From the NCBI GenBank assembly GCA_000499405.2, contig HG738137.1, positions 22,654,603 to 22,718,602 on the forward strand: a stretch of DNA of 64,000 bases, read 5' to 3'. The DNA is from Onchocerca volvulus. Lineage: Eukaryota > Nematoda > Chromadorea > Rhabditida > Onchocercidae. Below the pieces are notes generated by a model. The model saw nothing but the letters and a program-made list of their open reading frames with translations, had not been told where the DNA came from and searched no databases. Numbering within the stretch: the first letter of the stretch is position 1; each line of letters starts with the position of its first letter. The translations under genes were made by a program, and so were the position numbers. Positions 12,886-24,312 of the stretch are shown in pieces.

Positions 12886-15800
12886 ATGGATATAATAATA
12901 TTCATCCGTTCTCGCAATTGTCGAAACTATTCATTCCCTGCCATTTATTGTCATCTCTTAATTTTGTTTCTTTCCTGCAAATTGCTATTATGCTCAAGTA
13001 AGCAACTTATATCATTATTTGGCTATCAATGATAAAATGTAGGATAGAAAGAACCAAACAGTCTCACAGGTACAGCATGGTTATTACTGAAATCTAGCTG
13101 AAAATTGAAAAGCAATTTATCATTACTTGCATTCACTTTATTAGGTTACGTTTGGACAACGTTTGGTGGTGAATATTGAAATTCTAAGCTATATTTTGGT
13201 TCCATGCATTTAACAATATTTACTTGTTTATTTATTTTACTCATAACGATAAATCTTATCATACGACGGTATAATCATACTTAAAAATATAAGATTTGTA
13301 CAAATTAAAAGTTTACTTGGTATAAATTACATTCGTCAATAAATAATAACTGATTTCACAGCATACATTATTTATACATTATTTCACGGTCATTTTTCCG
13401 TTTTTTCTAAAATTTAGAATAGAGCACTTGGTACTTTTTGCAATTTTCAATTATGATAATTTTCTTTCAAGAATTTCAGACACAAAAGTTCGGAAATGCC
13501 AATCTCGATATTACGATAAGAAAGAAAATATAGTTTGCATATGCAATGCGACATACTGTGATAATATACCAGAAGTGGGTAACTTGCAGTCACTGCAGGC
13601 AGTCATCTATAAAACCGATCAACGTGGAAAACGTTTCGAACGTACTGTCTCTTCGTTCACGGAAAAGACAGACGGTAATACTTCACGTAAAAGAGGCGTT
13701 ATTTGTTCGTAATATTTCATCCACTTTGGAATCATCTAAAGTTACTGTTTGAAATGTTAAGATTTTATGATTGTTTCATATATTTCGAATATTTTTCGGG
13801 ACGGAAAATTCTTAATTGCACGGAATCATCCAAAAAAGATAACGATTGATCTATTTTTGGAGATGATATCACAATGAATGAATAACAGTAATATGCAAAC
13901 TTTTATTTATGCATTTAAGTAACTTTTCGCTTACAAAGCAAAGTATTCTATTTAGAACTTTTGTTTTCCTAGCTTGCTCCGTTATCATTCTTTATCTGTG
14001 AGCTATAAATTCAGTTGTTGTTTGGCAATTAAGAAATAATAGACAATGTTTGATGATTTCTCTCAACTTATAATCGTCGTATTTCCAGTATGGATTTGAA
14101 ATTCGAGGAACTTGAAAAGATATCATTGATAACACTCATATAATATTGATAACATTTGAGTGCAAATATAAAATGGAGAGAGAATTTAGTCAATCGAAAT
14201 TAAATTGCATCGGATTCTTTTTTTTTCTTTTTTTTTATTTGGAATTAAATCCAACAATTTAGAGCACAAAGTGATTGCGTTATTTCGAATGATTAAGATT
14301 CTTACTATACTATATTTCAAGAATTTTGCTTGTAATTAATTTTTTTGAACAAAGTTCACGATAATGGTTAGAATTAATCATATACGACTCATTTCTTACT
14401 TTTTATGTTGCCAACAGTTATTTGTTAGAAACAAAGTTCTATTTCCCTTAGAAATGGCAACCTTTCAGACAGATTCAAGGAAATAAAAAATTTTCGTACA
14501 AATTATACTAGTATATGGTGACTGACATATTAGCAGTTAAGTGAAAACCCATTTTTCTTTTGTTTCCATTAAATTATAGGATAAGATTCAAAATAATTTA
14601 TCGATTCGTTTTTGTTCCTTGTTTTTTTTTCTGTTTTTTTGTTTTTTTTTTTGTTTTTTGTTTTGTTTTTTGTTCTTTTTTTTTTGATTGATGGGTTTTA
14701 AAATTCAATACTTTGGTAGAAGCTGGAATCATCCGTTTGAAAATCGATAGTCAGATACGCTTTCAAACAATAATTGGATTTGGCGGAGCATTTACTGATG
14801 CAGCAGGAATTAATATCGACTCGTTAAGTGAACCAACTCGTGCCAATTTGTTGCAGTCCTATTTTGGGAATAAAGGTAATTCAGATCTAGGCTTCAAACT
14901 CTAAACATTCACTGGCATAACTATCAGTGACCTCCGGAAAGGTCATCTTCATTGCAAGGAAAATAGTACTAAACATTTTGAGGCATACAGTATACGATTG
15001 GCAGAGTACCGATTGCAAGTACTGATTTTTCAACTCACGCATATTCATATGATGATTCACCAAATGATTTTACTCTTAGCAATTTCTCATTGGCGAACGA
15101 AGATTTCAAGTTCAAAGTAAGTTGATCTTATCACCACAGATAGCTACGGCTGTTATTTGTTCAAAAGGAAATCTTGCAATATCATACAAGCAAGCACTTA
15201 TTTTGATGGAAATATGGTAATTATCCATCTTCGATACAATTTTTCAGTTCAGATTCCCTACATCAAACAGGCAGCAAGCTTAACAGGTGGTATTCTCAAG
15301 TTATTTGGTTCCCCATGGTCAGCACCAGGATGGATGAAAACCACCGGGCTAATGATTGGTGGCGGAACACTGCGTGGACCTCCTAATGGATCTTATCACG
15401 TAACATGGGCTAATCATTACGTGAAGTAAGCATTAAATTCTAGTCATCCTTTGTCTGTGCAGTAAAGTCCGAGTTATGAATAGATAAATTATGAACATAT
15501 CTATTTCTCCTTACTTTCAGATTTCTTGAAGCGTATAAAAATAATGGTATAACATTTTGGGGACTAACTGTTCAAAATGAGCCGGTAACCGGTGTTGATC
15601 TGTCGTACAAATGGCAAACAATGTATTTTAATCCCAAAACTGAACGGTATGTTCATGTAAACGTTTTGTAATTTAATTATATTTCCATCAAAATATAATG
15701 AGCAAATCGGCATAAAAAACTGAAATTATTTCATAGATGGACGGCCTCTAAAGTTGTCAGTTCTTGATAACTTATAATTATTGTCCTTTCTTGGCCACTA

Positions 15801-18009
15801 AAATAGATGATTGTATGCTTTATGAGAACTTTTTTTTTTGCCAATGACATATTATGATTTTTAATAATATTCCTTTCTAGTGATTTCATAAAAAATCATC
15901 TTGGTCCAACGTTACGAAGAAGTGAAGTGGGTCGGAATATATCATTAATGATTATGGATGATCAACGATCACAGCTACCGATATGGGCTGATGTGGTACT
16001 TGTTTATATATACAATTTATACACTCATTTAATTACACCATTTAGCAGTTAGTCAAGCATTTTTTTTACCAAGTTATTATTAGAGATATGGATTCTGTCT
16101 AAGCTCATATCATAAATATGACGGCTAAGCTAAATATTGTCAGAAATTCTTCTTAGAAAGTGAGATATGACCATAATTTTGATTTAAAAAAAGTGTTATT
16201 TAAGGTTCTTAAAGATAAGGAAGCTGCTCAATATGTATCCGGTATAGCGGTACATTGGTATAGTGATTTCGTGCCAGTGTCACAACTTTCTAAAACACAT
16301 AATCGTCATCCAAATAAGTTTATCATCGGATCTGAGGCTGGTTTTGCTTGAAATTTTGTCATGAAACTGTCAGAAGAATAGATATTGTTGAAAATATTAT
16401 ATCATAGATGTCTAATAGATGCTACTAATCAGAACGAAGAACTGAAAAGAATTTATATTAAGGCATGTACCGGATCTAAACCTTTTGAACATAGTCCGAT
16501 TCTGGGAGATTGGTCGCGAGGTGATATGTATGCTCATGATATCATACAGGTATTATTCTATTTTTCACAAAATTTACTGGTATGAAATTTTCATTTGTGG
16601 TAGTATGAAAAAATACTATGAAATATGAAATTTTTTTTTAAAATATAAATTATGAAATTTTATATTAAAATTCTTTTGCAAAATCAATTTAATTGCTGCA
16701 TCTATTTTGTTGATGACTTGTAGACGCTCCCTGATTACTTCCTCCATACATCTGAATATCTATAAAAAGCATTTCCGTGGCAAAGCTTAAAAATTCTATT
16801 TTTTGATTCTTTTTTTTTTCTTTTTTTTTTTTTTTTTGGTACAATAATTTCGAACGAATATGATATCAGCGTGATCCAAAAAAAAAAAAAAAAAAAAGAA
16901 AAACCTGTGATTTCTGATTGTGTAAGTCATTCTTCTAAGGATATATGAATAAGTTTGCAGATTGATAAAAACATGTAATGCATGCAAGAAAGTGTGAGTA
17001 ACAAACAAAGTTAAGTAATTTACTAGAACGAAATGCGCACAACAAACCAGAATTCTCTCAGATCTCAGAAATTTCAGGATCTTTCTCATTGGGTATCTGG
17101 ATGGACTGATTGGAATCTTTGTCTTGATTTAAAGGGTGGACCGAATTTTGCCAAAAATTATGTAGATGCTCCAATAATAGTAAATGCAACCGCTGATGAA
17201 TTTTACAAACAACCGATGTTTTATATTCTGGGACATTTCAGGTAATTTTTCTTTTTCCCCAATAATTTAAACTAATTTTCATTACCATACTATTCAAATA
17301 TTCAACACAATGTGCTTACCAATAGCATCATCACTATTTATAATACCAATAGCATCACTAGTGCCAAGATGTTTCTTCACCTTTTAATCTAGCATCCTGA
17401 AGTTAAGCAAAATAGAAAGTTTAAATACAAAAAGAAAAAAAAAAGTAGAATTCCGAATTTGAAACAAAAGTAGATATGCGAAGGATAAATTATTTAAAAA
17501 TAAAAAAATAAAACAAGAAATTCAATCTAAAAGGAAGTGATAGTTATTTAATAGCCAATGTAATAATTTTTAAAAAAGGATAATCAATCAAATCTTACAA
17601 AAAAGATAGTCAGTCATACAGTATTGTACCTTTTTTTTTTAACTAATAAAACGCAAATTACTTTTCTTGACAGTATTATCTGTTAGTTTTTTCGATTGGC
17701 AAAACCTGCTTAAGAATATGTTTACTGTAATAACTATGAAAGACAGATATCATTCTTAAATTAAAGCCAAAAAATTTCAGTAAATTCATCCCACCAGGTT
17801 CAGTTCGAATTGATTTGCATTTTTACTTAAAGCCGATTTCATATGAAGGAATTGCATTTGTCACGCCAACACATCAACGAGTTTTGGTACTTTTAAATCG
17901 TGGCAATAAATCAGTGACATTTTCGATCGAAGATAGATCCAAAGATGACATCAGCCTGCGCATACAGTTAGAACCAAAGAGTATTGCAACTATTATTTGG
18001 AATAAATAA
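12886..18009 (+). CDS. gba: Lysosomal glucosylceramidase (glucocerebrosidase, GH30)
   Basis: Eleven exons, 540 residues: 12886-12997, 13480-13674, 14720-14875, 14983-15116, 15253-15425, 15521-15646, 15881-15995, 16205-16336, 16463-16549, 17078-17241, 17781-18009. It hydrolyses glucosylceramide to ceramide and glucose in the lysosome. Exon 1 encodes a hydrophobic signal sequence (about residues 19-36). The cysteine-rich N-terminus has [10 protein letters not shown], then [12 protein letters not shown]. The acid/base glutamate is in QNEP (E277) and the nucleophile in IIGSEACTGS (E381). [10 protein letters not shown] and [15 protein letters not shown] follow, then the C-terminal beta domain. Length fits the family (about 500-540). 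The intron after exon 8 appears to use a GC donor at 16337. An alternative GT donor three bases further on (16340) would insert extra residues beside the nucleophile. An AATAAA lies at 18327-18332. Confidence 0.95.
14596..14690 (+). repeat. (T)n-G minisatellite-like tract
   Basis: T runs of 4 to 13 separated by single G or C bases, in intron 2 of the glucocerebrosidase gene just before the exon 3 acceptor. It probably doubles as an extended polypyrimidine tract. Confidence 0.8.
16807..16905. repeat. T-tract/A-tract inverted repeat in glucocerebrosidase intron 9
   Basis: A T-rich tract ending in GG and an A-rich tract starting with CC flank about 45 bases of unique sequence. The arms could pair as a long A-T hairpin. 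Confidence 0.55.
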
Positions 18010-18569
18010 TTCATGCGCTTCAGGAATTTAATACATCATTCTTCCCCAACATAAAAAGAGCAAATGAAAATTGTAATAACAATTTGCGGAACCAAAAATT
18101 TTCTCCGACTTCAGCTGATTTTGAAATGTTAATTAATGATAAAATGCTACGTTCTTTCTTACAAAATGACTTCCAAGTCGATTAAATTGGAAAGGAATTC
18201 TGAATTTTTTAAAGAGAAATGAAAGAATATTTGAATTTAATTTGTGAAAATATTTCCGATTAAGAGTGTATGGCTTTAAAATTTGTGTGTAAATTCACTC
18301 TGATATATTAATATAAGTCACATTTTAATAAAATCTTGACTGATTGCAAATTTCAAATTTTTTTTTCAGAATTTTGAAGCTGACAAAATTTTTTTTTTTA
18401 AATTTATTTGACTCTAAATGGAAACACGCTTTACAGAAGGGTTTTTTTTTTTTTTTTTTTTGTCATATTCTGACGATTTGTCTAGTTTAATTAGAGAACA
18501 ATGAAATTTAAGCTTAGTAAATCTGGACGAATCGGAAATGTCGTTTTTTCATTTCATAATGAAAAAGCT

Positions 18570-18652
18570 CGATGTATATTCCTTTCTAGCAACATTTTGA
18601 TGGAGATTTTTTTCATTATTAAGACACTTGGATGAGTATATCTTCCTTCTCT
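18570..18652 (+). repeat. Direct repeat, copy 1
   Basis: Shares CGATGT-TATTCCTTT, AGCAA-ATTTTGATGGAGATTT and ACTTGGATGA-TATAT blocks, in the same order and orientation, with 18877-18951. Clearly related but diverged. Confidence 0.65.
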
Positions 18653-18876
18653 CAATATTGGCTTAAAATATTATTCGCATCTCCAACAGACACAAATACA
18701 TCAATTTTTTGTAATCGATACTGTTCAACAATAGATCATTTGTATTTGTTAATCAAACACTTTAATATATATATATAAACAGATTACGTTAAATTTCAAT
18801 CTAGTCGTAGAACTATGCATTGGTTATGTGTTTATTATTATTATTATTTTTTGTTTGTTAAAAAAAAAGAAAGAAC

Positions 18877-18951
18877 CGATGTGTATTCCTTTATAGCAAT
18901 ATTTTGATGGAGATTTCCATTTCAATTACTGGGATACTTGGATGAATATAT
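18877..18951 (+). repeat. Direct repeat, copy 2
   Basis: Second copy of the sequence at 18570-18652, about 300 bases downstream. No terminal inverted repeats or target duplication could be recognised. Confidence 0.65.
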
Positions 18952-19135
18952 TTGATTGTTTTTTTTATAAATAACACACCATTTTGGGAGTTTAAATAAT
19001 AAGTACCAGCATTTTTTTTTTTAACCAAACAAAAATTGTTTTTTACAATTCCCAAGAAATTGAAAAATTGAAACTGCAATTTTATTCGCACCAATGCCGT
19101 AATTTTTTTTTTATCCGCCAAGCCATATTTTCAAT

Positions 19136-22100
19136 TCAGGCCAAAGGCTCTACGATATCAACGTGGTACTGAATACGCTTGCTCCGCATGTATCCATGCT
19201 TGTTGGAGAATAACAATTGATATATACCAGCTTCTTTGCACATGATTTCATTGTATTCTGCTCTAAATTCAGTACAAATCCGGAAACATGGCCAGACCTT
19301 AAAAAGATGAAAACAAAGACTGAATGTTCACTGAGATGCTCGGATGACTGGGTAATAAAAGTAACCAATTAATTTGCTTGATGCCACTTATTTCGAGCTT
19401 ATCTCATTCATACTGTGATCATCCGCTCTTAGTTATGTCGGGATCGTGTTTTCTGGTCATCTAAGGAAATTGTGAAAAAACATATCTCTATCGATTTTTT
19501 ATTTTTTGAAATGCTTTTGTTTTGAACGAAATTTTAGCCATGTAACAATCGCCAAAATATAAATGAATTCTAAAGGAAGAGATATATAGATTTAAATCAG
19601 CTAGATGATTATACCTCATTCCCCTCGAACAGCACGCAAAAATCGATATCACCCGATGAACAGATGAAGTACCAGGAAAGTTTTGAATTAGGTTTTTCCA
19701 CATTGATGCTCACCACTTCTTCATTCCGTGCATTTACGATGATCTTTTTAAGCTTTTTTTCTGGTATATGCTTCTTATTCATTTCTACTCTTAAATGCAC
19801 ATGATTTCATTGTATTCTATTCTAAATTCAGATTTTCATGAAAATTTTACAAAAAAAAAAAAGAAAAAAAAAAGGTAGAACTAATAATAGATAAAAGTTG
19901 AAATCCATCTTTTAATGTTCTTAATTTGCAAAATTTGGCAACTTTTTTGCATGGTTTCTAAAACAAAATAATTTACAATTTGCTTTTTGAATTTATAATT
20001 CAATTTTAAAATTTATCATATAAAAAATTTTCAAGACGCACATATGCTTCGGAACTTCGCCACCTCTTCGAAAAATATAATCATCCAACACACCACCATA
20101 TTTTTTTGGCAAAAATTTAGCTCCGTGCCTTTCGATCAAAATTTCTTTGTAATTACTGCCCAAAAATTCGATCATATTCATTGTCTCCTTCAAACAACCA
20201 GATTAATGCAATATATTTTGGTATTTCCATAAATCACAAATTTTTTTTTCTCAACTATTTTTATGATAAAACATAATAAAATCTGAATAATCCAATATTG
20301 TCCAATTACTTTTTATCACCATCTATTTATTCCAATTTCCGTTTTTCTTACCCCAGAAAGAGAGAGATTTCCAAATGAATTGTAATCTTTTCATTAATTT
20401 AAATTTTATAAATTTCTTTTTCTTACTTTAGCGATACCCGCTACAACCATTCGCACAAGATACTGCGCAGTAACAGGAGCATTCACAATGTAAAATTTTA
20501 CTGTCATATCCGGGAACATATCCTGCAATTATTGATGAAATTTTCAATTTTATATTACTTCCTATGTAAAGGGACTTTCATTTACTTGTTATTCAATTCC
20601 ATTGGTTACGATAATAGTAAGATTACATTGGTATCTGGAGAATAAGATAGAAGTATGCTATCCCGTACATATAAAAATTCATCAACCGTCATTTTTTTGA
20701 ATATCTTCGAATTAGAATTTTGTTGAGGATCACTTGACACTAAGATTTTTTTCGATAAAGCATTAGATAATGAACTTTTGCAGTATATTATAATGTGTTT
20801 TCGAAGTCATTAAAAGGTTCGTCATATAAATGAAATCATATCATCACATGATAAATAATAAACAAACCTGCAGTATCCTAGCTCCTGTAATATATATCTT
20901 TACAGCTGGCAAATGGAAGACAACATCATATTTGAAATCATTTAAATCAGCAATTATCACTGTACCCAGTTTACACCCACGTTTTGCTTCTTCCGATCTA
21001 TGTTCAGCGATTACTAACTGATTTACTTTTAGTATTTGATCAACACTTTTTGCGTTTTTGTTCGTCAATCTCTAGATTAGCATTTTCATGATCGGTAATA
21101 TAAGTATTCTGTCGAAGAAATCCTATTATACGGCAAGCATATTCATCAATTTCAAACTCCTTCAACGATAGAATTCATTTCTCAATTATTGAGGAGTGTT
21201 GAATTACTGAGCACTTTGATCGATTTAATATGATTCACTGAATGCATATTTGCAAAATCAAGTTTTGTTTTACAAACGAACTTGCAGAAATACCTTATAA
21301 GACATTGCATTCCTTCATAACCATGTATAGCATTGATGTAAAAACGAGACATTCGTTCAGCACTAATTAAACTTCGGGGATGCGTTTTGCCAATATTATA
21401 TATAAGTAACAGATACCCATTTTTATCATATCCAAGAATACCATCTGTAAAAAAAATACTTGAAATTATGTCTAGGAATTTTTAACAGAAGTTTTTCTGT
21501 TAAAGGAACAAAAAACTTTTAGTTTCATTCTTCCTTGGTTATTATAAGGTTTAAGTGCTAATCAATAAAATTACTAATTTGAATACTTGGAAAATATTCA
21601 TTTAAAGGGATTATGGCTTCTAAAATTTCTTCGATTTTCTCAATTGAACTAAGATCTTTCTCGAAAACTCCAATTGCATTCATTGCATTTAAAGACCATT
21701 TCATTTTTTGTTCAGCCATTTCTGAAATATGGAAGAGTGAAAGTTAATACACGAAATTTACTCTTATCACTTAATTTGATTAATAAGTTTGTATTTCGTT
21801 CATTGATTGTTGTGAAATGTATAATACAAATTATCGAGAAAAGTAGCAAAATTAGATTATTCGTTTGAGAACAATTAAAAAGTTATATCATTAAAAAAAT
21901 TTCAAAGGAATTCGATAAATTGAAAGTTTCCCAAAAAATTCTTGAGTATTTTCAAAAGAAGAAATTCCAATAACTCCACCTTGATCAAATTTGCATCCTT
22001 TAAGCCAACGCAACAAAGCAAAATCTGTATCATAACATGGATATTTTTTTAAAAGTGGTGCCATACGTTTTCTAAATTCAATGATATCGTTCTGATGGAT

Positions 22101-22136
22101 ATCTGTGATGCGATTTTCATCGTATTGGCTAGGCAT
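19136..22136 (-). CDS. SEC14-like CRAL-TRIO/GOLD lipid-transfer protein (copy 2)
   Basis: Eight exons, 383 residues: 22136-21980, 21721-21587, 21444-21294, 20997-20868, 20522-20427, 20187-20042, 19789-19615, 19297-19136. Every intron phase equals that of the copy at 7.0-10.2 kb. Four exons (first, third, fifth, last) have identical lengths (157, 151, 96, 162), which also fixes the start codon. The N-terminus RKRMAPLLKKYPCYDTDFAL is close to copy 1. CRAL-TRIO elements include GYDKNGYLLLIYNIGKT, GTVIIADLNDF and KFYIVNAP, followed by GSNYKEILIERHGAKFLPKK. The GOLD domain ends with TEFRAEYNEIMCKEAGIYQL. The role is cytosolic lipid binding or transfer, by family. Sequence divergence from copy 1 is large, so the duplication is old. 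A fragment of its last exon is duplicated beside the exon 7 acceptor. Confidence 0.92.
19796..19831 (+). repeat. Copy of a last-exon fragment (original at 19237-19272)
   Basis: Thirty-four of 36 bases match 19237-19272, which is coding sequence of the final exon of the second SEC14-like gene. This copy sits in the intron, same orientation, starting 7 bases 5' of exon 7 on the coding strand, so it abuts the exon 7 acceptor. Confidence 0.85.
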
Positions 22137-23394
22137 TATGTACAATTCTCTTGCTTTCTTCAAAAAAATTAGAAATCAGATGATTTGGATTTTTTTCAAT
22201 TTTAAAAAAATTTACAAACATTTATATTCTTGTCATCTGAAAGTAGATGATAGGAGGACAAGGCTAAATGTTTGATGATAACAGATAAATCTGAATCGCT
22301 CTTATGACTATTTATAAGCAATAGAATTTCACTGTACTTAAATATGAACATTGTTTCAAAATAGAGCGAAATTACTTATTTAACCATATGAATAAGCGGA
22401 TTTATAAGTCTTTAGAACAAATTTCACATTTCATCACATTTTTGGATAATTTTACTTTTACGAGAACTTGAGGATGTTAATGACCCAATTTATTCAGCTC
22501 TATTGAAAGATAATAATTGACAGGACATGAGATGTTGTCGAGAAATCGAATGAATTAGAAATAATTTGTTCTGAACTTAAATATTATCAGAAGATCATGT
22601 CGGAATTTACTTGTTCTACATGAAAATAAAATTTAAAAAAAAAAAAAACTTATTGTGATGGAAATATGAAAAAAATTGGAGATGGGGCGAAGAAATAAAT
22701 TTGCTTGAAATAAATGATTTATGACTATGCTGACTGATCACTTTATATTACTTGAAATAATTGACATATGATTGCGTTGACTGATTAATTGATAAGTTCT
22801 TTTAACAGCAACAGCAAATTTAGCGAATTAATTTCATCTATTCTTTTTTTAAGAAGTACAGATACAAAGTACAATCTTTTTTAAATTATACTTTATTTTA
22901 TAAAAAAATTTTAAACGAAACAACTTTCTTGCAATCCAATGAAATTATTGTTTAATTTTAATTTATCCCAGTTCAAAACAGCTTCTATCAATCTAACTTG
23001 ATTTCAATTTCGTTATGATTTTCATAATATTTTAAGTTAGTTTAATTTGATTCAACTCAAATTAATTCAATTTTTTTTAACCTGATCTGATTGAATTTAG
23101 CAAAATCTAATCCAGCAAACAATTCTCAACTCTAACCCACGATGTAGCAAGTAATTGAGTAATTGACGAATCTCAAAAATTGAATACTAAATGAATAAAT
23201 TAACAGATTAGTATGCTCCCAGCAAAGTTAAAGGCTGCACTTCCTTCTAGTAAAATTATTATTGCTTTCTCATAGTAATGCAAAAGTTGAATTTCCATGA
23301 ACATTTACGGGAAATTCCAATGATAAATTAAGTCAAAAAATATCAGAAAATGAATCTAAATCAACTATAGATTAAAGTTATATTTTTTGGAATT

Positions 23395-23430
<36 letters not shown>

Positions 23431-24312
23431 GGATTTATTAATATCCACTTCGTTAAACTAAAGTTCGCAAAGTTTTGAGGTTGATATTCAGCAAAAGACA
23501 TAGAAAACTGTACCTGACTATTTCTCAATTTTATGAATTACATAAAAATGAATTTACAGTAAGAATTCCTTTAAAATAAAATCGATACTCACGGAATGCT
23601 TTTAGTAATGCCACTAAAACTCTGCAAATTAAGTATCTATGAAAGTAATAATTTCACTAACAGAGGAAAAGACGAACTTCCCCTTCATATTATTGTTTTG
23701 TACTGATTTTTCCCGATTGCAGAAAAAACTGATACTTTCATCCCACCCATTTTTTAAAGTTTTAACTTCAACAAAATATTTTCAGAATTTGTTATTACTT
23801 GTGTTTTAAAATTTGACCAAGTTTAAAATACAACGAAATGTGTTTCAGGCAAACAAGACCAGGCATTATACGGGAATGCTGAAATATTAAATATATGGCT
23901 GCATGCTGAATTTATTTAAGACTTCACTTCCCGATATATGAGTCTGCTGTTGAATTTATGACCTCCTCTATATTATAAGAAAAAAACATTTAAGTTTTGA
24001 ATTTTAGAACTTTCAAAGTTTATAACATAGAATACTATAGTATTGATCAGAAGCCAGAAAAACTGAATTTTCAAAAATTTATGCTGATAAGTGATAGAGT
24101 AATGTAAATGATTTAAATTCATCTCCTACATAATGATAAAATCAAATAAAATTACTAATGCTTTATCACAAAAAAAAAACAATGCTGTTCAAGTACTTCA
24201 TTAATGTTATAAAATGCAGTGAAAAAATCGAATTGATAACAATAGCGACTGCATGTTTGTCACAGATCATTCTGCGATTTCCATGCAAAATATTTAAGAA
24301 TTAACAAAATCA
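22137..24312. other. Intergenic, no gene seen
   Basis: AT-rich. Contains an almost pure T tract at 23397-23428. Expected to include the promoter of the SEC14-like copy 2 (minus strand, reading away from here). No coding homology recognised. Confidence 0.5.

Larger units (their letters stand above)
18010..19135. other. Convergent 3' intergenic region with a diverged direct repeat
   Basis: Lies between the 3' ends of glucocerebrosidase and the second SEC14-like gene. It contains the glucocerebrosidase polyadenylation signal (18327), long T tracts, and two copies of an approximately 80-base sequence (18570-18652 and 18877-18951). No coding sequence seen. Confidence 0.6.

Noticed and set aside
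16385..16462. In-frame extension upstream of glucocerebrosidase exon 9
   Set aside because: It would add up to about 25 residues unlike GH30 proteins next to the nucleophile. The GC-AG junction restores family collinearity without it.
23397..23428. T tract of about 30 bases as a retroposon tail
   Set aside because: No retroposon body or target duplication adjoins it, and similar tracts occur throughout the window.
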